The translations under genes and the position numbers were made by a program. Source: Roseburia intestinalis L1-82 (lineage in GTDB: Bacteria; Bacillota; Clostridia; Lachnospirales; Lachnospiraceae). From it: a DNA stretch of 64,000 nt. The notes beneath the pieces were generated by a model that did not search any database, was not told the DNA's origin, and saw only the letters and a program-made list of their open reading frames with translations. The stretch is taken from the NCBI RefSeq assembly GCF_900537995.1, contig NZ_LR027880.1, forward strand, positions 2,488,001-2,552,000. The letters run 5' to 3'. Positions 27,973-42,096 of this stretch are shown here, one piece after another; position 1 is the first letter of the stretch; the number at the start of each line of letters is the position of its first letter.

Positions 27973-30387
27973 TTACGACATAATCAGTTCTATGTCTGTC
28001 TCATCAGTAAGCACAGTCTGCGGAATATAATTATCTTTCATCTCCTGTCCATTCACGAAAAGTTTTTTGCAGCCGCTCTCGGCATGTCCCGGATTTTTTA
28101 CGGTAATATGCAGATGACATCCCCTGAAATCTTTATCTATCTCAAACATCTCCCATTCTTTCGGAATCGACGGTGCAATGCGAAGTCCATAAAGGTCAGG
28201 ACGCATGCCAAGGATTCCCTCCACACAGCCCACCATAACCGTTGATGCTGTCCCAGTCAGCCAGTGTACATGGGATCGTCCAAAATTCGGACTGTCTTTC
28301 CCTTCCGTAAACTGCCCATAACAGTATGGCTCTAATCTGCGGATCTCTGCCTTGTCATTCTGCGCTGCCGGAGCGTTCTCCATAAAATAAGTAAATGCCC
28401 TCTCCCCATGTCCTCTTAATGCTTCCGCTAAAATGATCCAGCCCTGCGACTGCGAAAAAATACCGGCATTTTCTTTTGTTCCGGCATTGTAAATAACTGC
28501 AAGAGCCCCGTCAAATGCATGTTCATGGTATGGAGGATCCATTAAGATTGCTCCATATTCCGTGTTTAACCTGTCATAAACCTGCTGTAATGCACAGTCT
28601 GCCTGTTTCTCATCTGCAAGTCCGCTGATCACCGCCCAGCTCTGAGGGTTTAACCACATATTTGCTTCCGGATCAGTACGTTTTCCAATCGTCTCTCCAC
28701 TCTCCGTAAATCCACGGATAAATCTGTCTTCATCCCAGCAGAGTTCCTGGATCAGATTTCCTAACTTTTTCTGGTTTTCATCCAGAAATGCAATGTATTC
28801 CGTATCCTTTTTATGTTCTGCAAAAATGCGTAAAATTGTCATTGCATAATAAAACTGAAATGCAACAAACGTTGACTCTCCATCTTTTCCAAGTCTTAAA
28901 CAGTCATTCCAGTCTGCATAGAGTCCGGCTGGCATGCTGTGCTTTCCTAGATGGTTCATGGAAAAATCAATCGCACGTTTCAAATGTTCATAAACCGTTC
29001 CTTCATCTTTATTTGCAAATGGAATTACCTCATCCATAAATGCAGTATCGCCCGTTTCTGATACATATTTGTATACTGTCGGGAACAGCCAGAGTGCATC
29101 ATCTGCCCGGTAAGCCGGATGTCCTGTTTCCTGTACATAAGAAGCATCGTCCGGTGTATCTTCATGTCCTGGATTGTGTGTAAATTTAACCAGCGGAAGT
29201 CCTCCTCCGTTATCCACCTGTGCGGAGAGCATAAAACGGATTTTATCTACTGCCATTTCCGGTGCCAGATGAATCACACCCTGAATATCCTGTACCGTAT
29301 CGCGGTAACCATATCCGTTTCTTAAACCGCAATAAGTAAAAGATGCCGCTCTTGACCAGATAAATGTCATAAAGCAGTTATATGCATTCCAGGTATTGAT
29401 CATAGTGTCAAATTCCTTGCTCGGTGTCTTAACCTGGAAATGGGAAAGTTTTCCATGCCAGTATGCCGTCAGTTCTTCCAGTTCTTTTTTACATACTTCC
29501 TCTGTGTTCTCATATCCTGCTACAATTTCAGCCGCCTCATCGTCTTCTTTCATTCCCACAAGAAACGCGATTTCCCTGGTTTCTCCCGGTTTCAGATGAA
29601 GTACGGTGGAAATGGCTCCGCAGCCGTTTTCATTATAATTTCCCCTGTTATTTAAAACGCCGTCTTCTACCCCTTTGGGATTTCCATATCCATGATATCT
29701 GCCAAGGAATTCTTCTTTTTCTCCACACCAGGAATCAGCTTTTGCCCCGGCAAGTCCGAAAAACCGGTTGATCACGGTCTTATGGTCAATTTCTTTTCCA
29801 TTTTCAATCTTATCAAGATTTGCATGGATCATCTGGCGGATGCGGTTTTCACAGAAAACTGTCCTTGTGATAAACTGTGAATATTGGAGATTTACCTGAT
29901 CCTGCTCATAATTACTGTTATTCGTAAATTCCGCATAACCGGTCACGGTCAGCTCCCTTTCCCGGTCAGAATCGTTTGTAATGCCAAGATTCCACACTTC
30001 ATATGACTGATCTAACGGAACATAGTACCGCACTTCTGAACTGATACCGTCATACACAGCTTTCATCTTTGTATATGCAGTGCCATGATGGCACTCGCTC
30101 TTATAAGTATCTAAACTTTTTCCAACCGGCTGCCATGATGCAGACCAGTAATCTCTGTTTTCATTATCCCTGATATAAATATATCTGCCCGGTTCATCAA
30201 ACTGGTTAAAGACATACCTTAAAATTCTTCCGTTTGCTCCTGATTTTGCAAAACTATATCCCCCTGCATTATTGGATATAATTGCTCCATACTCCGGCGA
30301 ACCAAGGTAGTTGACCCATGGTGCCGGTGTATCCGGTCTTGTGATCACATATTCTTTTTTACTTTCATCAAAATATCCGTATTTCAT
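27973..30387 (-). CDS. GH94 phosphorylase (cellobiose/chitobiose phosphorylase type)
   Basis: About 804 residues, the usual cellobiose-phosphorylase length. It opens MKYGYFDESKKEYVITRPDT; the barrel carries GYGYRDTVQD, and the catalytic acid lies in YADWNDCLRLG near residue 490, where the characterised enzymes have it. The N-terminus recalls both cellobiose and N,N'-diacetylchitobiose phosphorylases, so the acceptor is not settled. It is intracellular, saving ATP by making glucose 1-phosphate. ATG at 30387 follows GGAGGGC. It is first of the two-gene phosphorylase operon. Confidence 0.9.
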   Translation of the reverse strand: MKYGYFDESKKEYVITRPDTPAPWVNYLGSPEYGAIISNNAGGYSFAKSGANGRILRYVFNQFDEPGRYIYIRDNENRDYWSASWQPVGKSLDTYKSECHHGTAYTKMKAVYDGISSEVRYYVPLDQSYEVWNLGITNDSDRERELTVTGYAEFTNNSNYEQDQVNLQYSQFITRTVFCENRIRQMIHANLDKIENGKEIDHKTVINRFFGLAGAKADSWCGEKEEFLGRYHGYGNPKGVEDGVLNNRGNYNENGCGAISTVLHLKPGETREIAFLVGMKEDDEAAEIVAGYENTEEVCKKELEELTAYWHGKLSHFQVKTPSKEFDTMINTWNAYNCFMTFIWSRAASFTYCGLRNGYGYRDTVQDIQGVIHLAPEMAVDKIRFMLSAQVDNGGGLPLVKFTHNPGHEDTPDDASYVQETGHPAYRADDALWLFPTVYKYVSETGDTAFMDEVIPFANKDEGTVYEHLKRAIDFSMNHLGKHSMPAGLYADWNDCLRLGKDGESTFVAFQFYYAMTILRIFAEHKKDTEYIAFLDENQKKLGNLIQELCWDEDRFIRGFTESGETIGKRTDPEANMWLNPQSWAVISGLADEKQADCALQQVYDRLNTEYGAILMDPPYHEHAFDGALAVIYNAGTKENAGIFSQSQGWIILAEALRGHGERAFTYFMENAPAAQNDKAEIRRLEPYCYGQFTEGKDSPNFGRSHVHWLTGTASTVMVGCVEGILGMRPDLYGLRIAPSIPKEWEMFEIDKDFRGCHLHITVKNPGHAESGCKKLFVNGQEMKDNYIPQTVLTDETDIELIMS

Positions 30388-30466
30388 ACTGCCCTCCATA
30401 ATTATACTATTTCATTCCTGCTTTCTATTGCTATGATACCTTAACTATAAAGGTTATCTGAAAATA

Positions 30467-30505
30467 GTTATACAAAATATGTCCTTAAAATAACAGATTC
30501 ATGAC
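30467..30505 (-). promoter_or_regulatory. GH94 operon promoter with shared 19-bp motif
   Basis: Minus strand GTCATGAATCTGTTATTTT begins at 30505 and the -10-like TATAAC lies at 30467-30472, 33 bases on: the same motif (18 of 19 identical) and the same spacing as in the binding-protein promoter. The leader to the start codon is about 75 bases. Confidence 0.65.
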
Positions 30506-30607
30506 CTGTCCTTTGCAGATATACTATGGTCAAAAAAATTTTCAATATATCAGAAAATTACCGGATATTTTTGTGTGCTTTTTAATTTATAAGACGTAAT
30601 TTCTTAT

Positions 30608-30646
30608 AAAAAACGCAGGAATCCTCTCTGCAGATTCCCGCGTTTT
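30608..30646 (-). terminator. Terminator of the feo cluster
   Basis: AAAACGC.GGAATC, a loop and GATTCC.GCGTTTT: stem plus T-run after the last gene of the iron cluster. Confidence 0.75.
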
Positions 30647-30678
30647 CCATTTTTCTATGCAATGGCTGTTTTCTTCTG

Positions 30679-30933
30679 TTATTTCATAAATCCAAACAGC
30701 CCTTTTTTCTCATATGGTTCTTTTCTGACTGCACCTGACTCATATCCTGTTCCGTCAATGACAGCCTTTAATTCCTGCTCATCAATATCCTGCTCCGTGA
30801 TGATCACGGTCTGTTTTTTACTGTGAGAGGAAGATACTTTTTTGACCGGAAATGCGCCACGAACCGCTTCATTTACATGATTTTCGCACATTCCGCACTG
30901 CATTCCATCTACATCCACTGTAATCTTTAACAT
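30679..30933 (-). CDS. HMA-domain protein of the feo cluster
   Basis: An 84-residue heavy-metal-associated domain with the site VDGMQCGMCENHV and a short basic C-terminal tail (KKGLFGFMK). The M-x-C-x-x-C form is that of copper chaperones, yet it is encoded 17 bases after a Fur-family regulator in an iron-uptake cluster. Its metal is unknown. Confidence 0.88.
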   Translation of the reverse strand: MLKITVDVDGMQCGMCENHVNEAVRGAFPVKKVSSSHSKKQTVIITEQDIDEQELKAVIDGTGYESGAVRKEPYEKKGLFGFMK

Positions 30934-30950
30934 ATTTACTCCCTGATCTG

Positions 30951-31433
30951 TCAGCCCGCTTCCTCACAGTCGCAGGACTGTACTACGACGCTTTTAATTC
31001 TTTGTTTATCGATATAACCACATGCTTTCAAACCTGCAAGCACTACCGCATTCCAGCTTTTTGCCGATAATTCCTTTATGGTATCATCATCAAGCTCGAT
31101 CGTACATGCCTTTTCTCTATCACATACCGCCCCACATGCGATACGATACATATTTTTTCTACTGATAGCCCCGATTTCTTCTAATAAATTGACCATGCGA
31201 TAAACAGTTGCCGCCCCGATTCCCGGATCAACTTCTGCTGCTCTGTAATAGATTTCCTTGCAGCAAGAACAATCTTCATTGAGAATCACGTCCAACAGCA
31301 TCAGACGCTGCTTGGTAATACGACAACCCTGTTCTCTCAATCTTTGAATGACAATTTCTTTCTGCATCTGGGTTCTGTGGTAATTTGCCGTCTCATGATT
31401 TTTCTTTTTCTGACTGTTTACTCCTGCCGTCAT
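30951..31433 (-). CDS. Fur-family metal regulator
   Basis: A 160-residue Fur-type protein: a winged helix with GCRITKQRLMLLDVIL and the recognition part GIGAATVYRMVNLLEEIGAI. The C-terminus is unusual: dimer-domain His-rich metal motifs are poor, replaced by Cys (CSCC, CGAVC, the final SCDCEEAG). It may therefore sense metal or redox state differently from classic Fur. GGAGGAG precedes the ATG. It lies at the end of the feo cluster and is the obvious candidate for the Fur-like box ahead of it. Confidence 0.87.
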   Translation of the reverse strand: MTAGVNSQKKKNHETANYHRTQMQKEIVIQRLREQGCRITKQRLMLLDVILNEDCSCCKEIYYRAAEVDPGIGAATVYRMVNLLEEIGAISRKNMYRIACGAVCDREKACTIELDDDTIKELSAKSWNAVVLAGLKACGYIDKQRIKSVVVQSCDCEEAG

Positions 31434-31447
31434 GGTCTCCTCCTATA

Positions 31448-31585
31448 TTAATGACAGTGCCCTCCGCACTTCCCACAATCGCCTCCGCACTGAAGGGATT
31501 TTCCGTTTTTCTTATCGCGAACCATGCTGCGGATGATAAGTCCCACAATTACCACAACTACTGCTCCCGTTACAACTGTTCCCAT
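31448..31585 (-). CDS. FeoB-associated Cys-rich membrane peptide
   Basis: A 45-residue peptide: one membrane helix (GTVVTGAVVVVIVGLIIRSM), a basic turn, and a Cys-rich tail LQCGGDCGKCGGHCH. It matches the small FeoB-associated family and lies directly after feoB. A strong AAGGAGG is 8 bases before the ATG. It probably serves as an iron-handling partner of the FeoB channel at the membrane. Confidence 0.9.
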   Translation of the reverse strand: MGTVVTGAVVVVIVGLIIRSMVRDKKNGKSLQCGGDCGKCGGHCH

Positions 31586-31623
31586 AAGATAATCCTCCTT
31601 GTTTTCCTCCTTGTTATAAATAT

Positions 31624-31649
31624 GGCTGCCGTGTCAACACACGGCAGCC
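31624..31649 (-). terminator. Hairpin between feoB and the Cys-rich peptide gene
   Basis: GGCTGCCGTGT, four bases, ACACGGCAGCC: a perfect 11-bp stem after the feoB stop. The following sequence is AT-rich (ATATTTATA) but lacks a solid T-run, so partial termination or mRNA stabilisation is likely. Confidence 0.6.
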
Positions 31650-31665
31650 ACCTTAGAAGCAGTGC

Positions 31666-33858
31666 TTATCTTGCGCCTGCCATGCCTTTTACATTTACTT
31701 TTAATGTATCGCTCTCTTTGTAAGGTCTGAATAACAGATATAAAAGACCGATTACAAGTACGAAAGCAACAACAGTTCCAATACCGAATGTACCGGTTGT
31801 GATCAATGTACCGATCTGGTAGATACATAAGGATACTACATATGCTAAACCACACTGATATCCGATTGCAAACCAGAACCATTTTGTATTGTTCATCTCT
31901 CTCTTGATAGCTCCCATTGCAGCGAAGCAAGGTGCGCATAAGAGGTTGAATACCAGATAGCCGTATGCAGCTACCGGAGTCATAACAGCGGCAAGATTGC
32001 CCCAGAATTCAGTACCATCTTCTGCAACTTCTGCGAAACCAAATAACATACCGAATGTTGCTACGACGTTCTCTTTTGCGATCAGACCGCTGATTGCTGC
32101 AACTGCCATCTTCCAGCCGTTACCACTCTGTGTCCATCCAAGCGGAGTAAAGATCCAGCCGATTGCAGAACCGATCTTTGCAAGGATACATTCTGCCTGG
32201 GCAGCCTCAAGAGCAGCACCCTCAAGTCCATCGAAACTTAACATACCAAAGCCTGCATCTGTCCATCCGAAGTTCATCAAGAACCATAAGATGATGGTTG
32301 ATAACGTGATGATCGTACCAGCTTTTTTGATGAAAGACCAGCCACGCTCCCACATACTTCTTAATACGTTGCCAACTGTCGGCCAGTGATATGCCGGAAG
32401 CTCCATAACGAATGGTGCCGGATCGCCAGCGAACATTTTTGTTTTCTTTAAAATAATACCGGAGCATACGATTGCTGCCACACCTACGAAGTATGCGCTC
32501 CATGCAACCCATCCTGCATTGTCGAAGAAAGCACCTGCGATCAAAGCGATAATTGGGAGTTTTGCTCCGCAAGGAATAAAGGTTGTTGTCATGATCGTCA
32601 TTTTACGGTCACGGTCGCTCTCAATTGTTCTTGATGCCATAACACCAGGAACACCACATCCACTACCGATCAGCATCGGAATGAATGATTTTCCTGAAAG
32701 TCCGAATTTGCGAAATACACGATCCATGATGAATGCGACACGTGCCATGTAACCACAGGACTCTAAGAATGCAAGGAACAGGAACAGTACTAACATCTGC
32801 GGTACGAAACCAAGTACTGCACCTACACCGGAGATCACACCATCTACGATCAGACCTGTCAGCCAGTCAGCACATCCGATGTTTTCAAATAAACTCTGTG
32901 CACCAGGGATGATCCATTCACCAAACAGCGTATCATTTGTCCAGTCTGTTAAGATAGAACCAATCGTTGTTACAGATACATAATATACCAAAAACATTAC
33001 AACTGCAAAGATCGGAATTGCAAGCCAGCGGTTTGTCACGATACGGTCGATCTTATCGGAAGTTGTAAGTTTCTCTTTGCTGCTCTTTGAAACACATTCG
33101 CCAATGATGGATGAAATGTATACATAACGCTCGTTTGTAATAATACTCTCAGTATCATCATCAAACTTATCTTCCATTTCCTTGATCTCATATGATACAT
33201 CCGGAACAGATTTCATCTGCTCTTTGATCTTGTCATCTTTCTCTAATAACTTGATCGCAAAGAAACGTTTCTGATCCTCTGAAACAATACCGCTCAGTTT
33301 GTTCTCAACCTCTGTGATCACATCTTCTGCATCTTTAGAGAACTCATGTACCGGAACCATGTTCTTCTTCTGCTGTGCAAGTGCAACTGCCTTCTCAGCT
33401 GCTTTCTGGATACCGGTTCCCTTTAATGCAGAAATCTCAACGACTTCACACCCAAGCTTTTTGCTTAATTTGTCAATATGTATCTTATCACCGTTCTTCT
33501 CAACAAGATCCATCATGTTGATTGCCATAATAACCGGAATGCCAAGTTCCATCAACTGTGTGGACAGGTAAAGGTTACGCTCAATGTTTGTACCATCTAC
33601 GATATTTAAGATAGCGTCCGGTCTGTCTCCGATTAAGTAATTACGGGCTACGACCTCCTCAAGCGTATATGGGGATAAGGAATAAATACCCGGTAAGTCC
33701 ATGATGACAACATCCTTATGTCCCTTTAATTTACCTTCTTTTTTTTCTACTGTTACTCCAGGCCAGTTACCTACGAATTGGTTAGAGCCAGTCAAAGCAT
33801 TAAATAAAGTTGTTTTTCCGCAGTTTGGGTTACCTGCGAGTGCAATTTTTACTGCCAT
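31666..33858 (-). CDS. feoB: Ferrous iron transporter FeoB
   Basis: About 730 residues. The N-terminal GTPase domain has G1 LAGNPNCGKTTLF, the switch region, G3 DLPGIYSL and G4-like INMMD; the C-terminal two thirds hold the gate-motif membrane region (IPMLIGSGCGVPGVMAS, PFVMELPAYHWPT). It imports Fe2+ across the inner membrane. ATG at 33858 follows AAAGGAG; a short upstream extension is rejected. Two FeoA genes precede it. Confidence 0.97.
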   Translation of the reverse strand: MAVKIALAGNPNCGKTTLFNALTGSNQFVGNWPGVTVEKKEGKLKGHKDVVIMDLPGIYSLSPYTLEEVVARNYLIGDRPDAILNIVDGTNIERNLYLSTQLMELGIPVIMAINMMDLVEKNGDKIHIDKLSKKLGCEVVEISALKGTGIQKAAEKAVALAQQKKNMVPVHEFSKDAEDVITEVENKLSGIVSEDQKRFFAIKLLEKDDKIKEQMKSVPDVSYEIKEMEDKFDDDTESIITNERYVYISSIIGECVSKSSKEKLTTSDKIDRIVTNRWLAIPIFAVVMFLVYYVSVTTIGSILTDWTNDTLFGEWIIPGAQSLFENIGCADWLTGLIVDGVISGVGAVLGFVPQMLVLFLFLAFLESCGYMARVAFIMDRVFRKFGLSGKSFIPMLIGSGCGVPGVMASRTIESDRDRKMTIMTTTFIPCGAKLPIIALIAGAFFDNAGWVAWSAYFVGVAAIVCSGIILKKTKMFAGDPAPFVMELPAYHWPTVGNVLRSMWERGWSFIKKAGTIITLSTIILWFLMNFGWTDAGFGMLSFDGLEGAALEAAQAECILAKIGSAIGWIFTPLGWTQSGNGWKMAVAAISGLIAKENVVATFGMLFGFAEVAEDGTEFWGNLAAVMTPVAAYGYLVFNLLCAPCFAAMGAIKREMNNTKWFWFAIGYQCGLAYVVSLCIYQIGTLITTGTFGIGTVVAFVLVIGLLYLLFRPYKESDTLKVNVKGMAGAR

Positions 33859-33880
33859 AACTTTTCTCCTTTTATTTTTA

Positions 33881-33980
33881 GTTTGCTGCAACTTGCTTTT
33901 GTTTGCTGCTGCTTGCTTTCGTTTGCTATAGCTTGCTTTAGTTTGTCTTTTCTGTCTTTTGTTAGCATTTGCTAACGCCA
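33881..33980. repeat. 20-bp tandem repeats between feoA and feoB
   Basis: Five consecutive 20-base units all begin GTT: three close copies (GTTTGCTGCAACTTGCTTTT, then units at 33901 and 33921), a decayed one (33941) and a last (33961) that contains the palindrome GTTAGCATTTGCTAAC. They fill the space between the feoA stop and the feoB ribosome site. Confidence 0.8.
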
Positions 33981-33991
33981 GGGCAAAAAAA

Positions 33992-34213
33992 TTACTCTAC
34001 CTCGATCATCTCAGCATCTGCTTTTCTTAAGGATAATTCATATCCTCTTACAGTTACTTCGATCGGATCACCAAGCGGTGCAACTTTTCTTACATAGATA
34101 TCAACACCCTTTGTGATGCCCATGTCCATAATTCTTCTCTTGACCGGGCCCTCGCCAGTCAGTTTTTTGACCTTTACGGTACTGCCGCAGGCTACTTCTT
34201 TCAACGTCTTCAT
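33992..34213 (-). CDS. feoA: FeoA (second copy, next to feoB)
   Basis: A 73-residue SH3-like FeoA: GSTVKVKKLTGEGPVKRRIMDMGITKGVDIYVRKVAPLGDPIEVTVRGYELSLRK. It regulates or assists the FeoB GTPase. AGGAG lies 7 bases before the ATG at 34213; a longer reading upstream does not belong. Confidence 0.95.
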   Translation of the reverse strand: MKTLKEVACGSTVKVKKLTGEGPVKRRIMDMGITKGVDIYVRKVAPLGDPIEVTVRGYELSLRKADAEMIEVE

Positions 34214-34265
34214 CGTTTCGCTCCTTTTCATTTTTGTATCATGAAACTGCGCTGTTGCAACAGTT

Positions 34266-34478
34266 TTATACCATAATTTTATTCGCCATGTCTTTTCCGA
34301 TCGCAACTCTTGAATCCTTGATGTTGACGATCATATTACCGTCGATCTCTGATATGACTGTAACTTCTCCGCCTGGAACAAAGCCAAGATTCTCTAAAAA
34401 TCTTCTGGTTTCTTCTTTTCCACCGACTTTTTTAATCGTACTCGGTTCTCCTGTGTTTAACATAGTAAGCGGCATCAT
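34266..34478 (-). CDS. feoA: FeoA (first copy)
   Basis: A 70-residue FeoA-domain protein: GGKEETRRFLENLGFVPGGEVTVISEIDGNMIVNIKDSRVAIGKDMANKIMV. It is first gene of the feo operon. Two adjacent Met codons (34478, 34475) follow GAGGAAGAA; the second has better spacing. Paired small FeoA genes are common in Clostridia. Confidence 0.93.
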   Translation of the reverse strand: MMPLTMLNTGEPSTIKKVGGKEETRRFLENLGFVPGGEVTVISEIDGNMIVNIKDSRVAIGKDMANKIMV

Positions 34479-34504
34479 TTCTTCCTCTTTTCTCCTACTG
34501 TATT

Positions 34505-34523
34505 GATAATGATTTTCATTTCT
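34505..34523 (-). promoter_or_regulatory. Fur-like box of the feo operon
   Basis: GATAATGATTTTCATTTCT on the plus strand matches 14 of 19 positions of the Fur consensus. It lies between the predicted transcription start and the first feoA. Confidence 0.6.
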
Positions 34524-34530
34524 TACGTTG

Positions 34531-34562
34531 GTTAGTATATTCTAACGTTCATTAGATGTCAA
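34531..34562 (-). promoter_or_regulatory. feo promoter overlapped by a GTTAG-N6-CTAAC palindrome
   Basis: Minus strand TTGACA (34557-34562), 17 bases, TATACT (34534-34539). The -10 lies inside the palindrome GTTAGAATATACTAAC (34531-34546). The same GTTAG-N6-CTAAC form recurs at 33961-33976 ahead of feoB. The placement looks like a repressor site, perhaps for a DtxR/MntR-type protein (inference). Confidence 0.65.
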
Positions 34563-34746
34563 TAACATTATTGATATTTTTTCTCATTAATTTTCATTTC
34601 ATGGAAAAAAACGGATATTACAGAGACTTTTTTCACAGTTTATCGTCAAATTGCACAATAAAGTATGAAAATTTCAAGTCATTTGACTTTCAGTCTGACA
34701 TGAAATTGCAGTTTCTCTATCCTATCCGTTTTATGTATTATAATTT
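34563..34746. other. Gap between feo promoter and lacZ end
   Basis: No gene seen. It holds a small AAGTC-ATTT-GACTT hairpin and distant complementary AAAACGGATA/TATCCGTTTT segments, but no convincing terminator for the glycan operon. Confidence 0.4.
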
Positions 34747-40940
<6,194 letters not shown>

Positions 40941-40953
40941 TGCCTCTTCCTCC

Positions 40954-41202
40954 TTAAATCGTATCCCAGAAAAACGGTTTTTTCCGTTCTGCAAAAACCG
41001 TGACGTCTATCCCAAGATCTCTTTTTATTTCTTCCTCGATCCAGCTCATACAGCGTGGTACGATCGCACACTTCGAACATTCCCCCTGCAGCCTGACATG
41101 TAAAACATTTCCATCAGTTCCGGTAAGATCAATAAAACCGCCATCCCCCTGCAATTTAGGGGCTATCACTTCATCCACATATTTTTTTAATCTCTCGTCC
41201 AT
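40954..41202 (-). CDS. NifU C-terminal-like (Nfu) protein
   Basis: An 82-residue protein resembling the NifU C-terminal Fe-S scaffold: IAPKLQGDGGFIDLTGTDGNVLHVRLQGECSKCAIVPRCMSWIEEEI. The CxxC pair is present with a third Cys. Such proteins carry an iron-sulphur cluster for delivery to apoproteins. Its ATG lies 3 bases after the permease stop and it ends 13 bases before the mannosidase start, so it is truly embedded in the sugar operon, where no Fe-S enzyme is apparent. Confidence 0.85.
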   Translation of the reverse strand: MDERLKKYVDEVIAPKLQGDGGFIDLTGTDGNVLHVRLQGECSKCAIVPRCMSWIEEEIKRDLGIDVTVFAERKKPFFWDTI

Positions 41203-41204
41203 TT

Positions 41205-42083
41205 TTATCCCTTTACTGCTCCTGCTGTCATACCATTGATAAAATATTTACTTGCAAAAATGTAAATGACCAGAATCGGAACGATCGCGATGGTCGCCCC
41301 GGCAAACATGATATTCCATGCTGCTGCACCATCGCCCGCATTCTTTAACATGGTCACCCCGACTGTCAGGGGACGCTTTGAGGCATCCGTCATTGTAAAT
41401 ACCAGCGGAAGGATATATTCGTTCCAGCCTCCGCGGAAAGACAATAGCGCCACGGTTGCAAGGATCGGCTTTAATACCGGAAGAATGATCTTATAAAATG
41501 TCTGGAAAAATGTGCATCCATCGATTTTTGCCGCCTCATCGAGTTCCTTCGGGACCGAATTCATATAGCCGCGGATCAGGAAAATATAAGTTGCCTGTGC
41601 AGTTCCCGCCGAGATGAACACAACGCTCCAGAGAGACGTATTCATATGGATTTTTACCGCCAGTTCAAACAGTGGACGCAGTGTTACCGATCCTACATTT
41701 ACAAACATAAATGCCACAAACAGACCATAGATCAGTTCCTTGCCCCTGAAATTTTTACGGGCAAATACATATCCTGCCATGCTTGTGACAACTAAGGTCA
41801 GGATCATGACACTTAAAGCAAGGAATATACTGTTTCCTGTGTACACCGCAAAGTTTGCAGAATTCCACGCATCAATAAAATTCTGTACGATCCATTCAGA
41901 TGGGAAAATATTGATCCCGCCTGTAAGTAATTCCTGGTTCTTCTTAAACGCCCCCAGCACTACATAAAAAATAGGGTACAGCGTCAGGAACGCCACAAAC
42001 GACATGAGCAGAACTACCAGGAAACGGATGACCTTTGTGCCGGTAGAATATACTGCCGTGTCATTTTTCTTTCGCATTTTCAT
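41205..42083 (-). CDS. CUT1 sugar ABC transporter permease (MalG type)
   Basis: About 292 residues, six membrane segments, EAA loop KELDEAAKIDGCTFFQTFYKIILPVLKPI. ATG at 42083 follows AAGGAGG with an 8-base spacer. It pairs with the MalF-type protein 14 bases upstream. Confidence 0.92.
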   Translation of the reverse strand: MKMRKKNDTAVYSTGTKVIRFLVVLLMSFVAFLTLYPIFYVVLGAFKKNQELLTGGINIFPSEWIVQNFIDAWNSANFAVYTGNSIFLALSVMILTLVVTSMAGYVFARKNFRGKELIYGLFVAFMFVNVGSVTLRPLFELAVKIHMNTSLWSVVFISAGTAQATYIFLIRGYMNSVPKELDEAAKIDGCTFFQTFYKIILPVLKPILATVALLSFRGGWNEYILPLVFTMTDASKRPLTVGVTMLKNAGDGAAAWNIMFAGATIAIVPILVIYIFASKYFINGMTAGAVKG

Positions 42084-42096
42084 CTGTAAAACCTCC

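Noticed and set aside
33881..33980. CRISPR-like array
   Set aside because: The units are adjacent 20-mers without spacers and no cas genes are present.
40941..40994. Longer N-terminus for the alpha-mannosidase
   Set aside because: It would overlap the NifU-like gene in another frame and contains the strong AAGGAGG of the downstream ATG.
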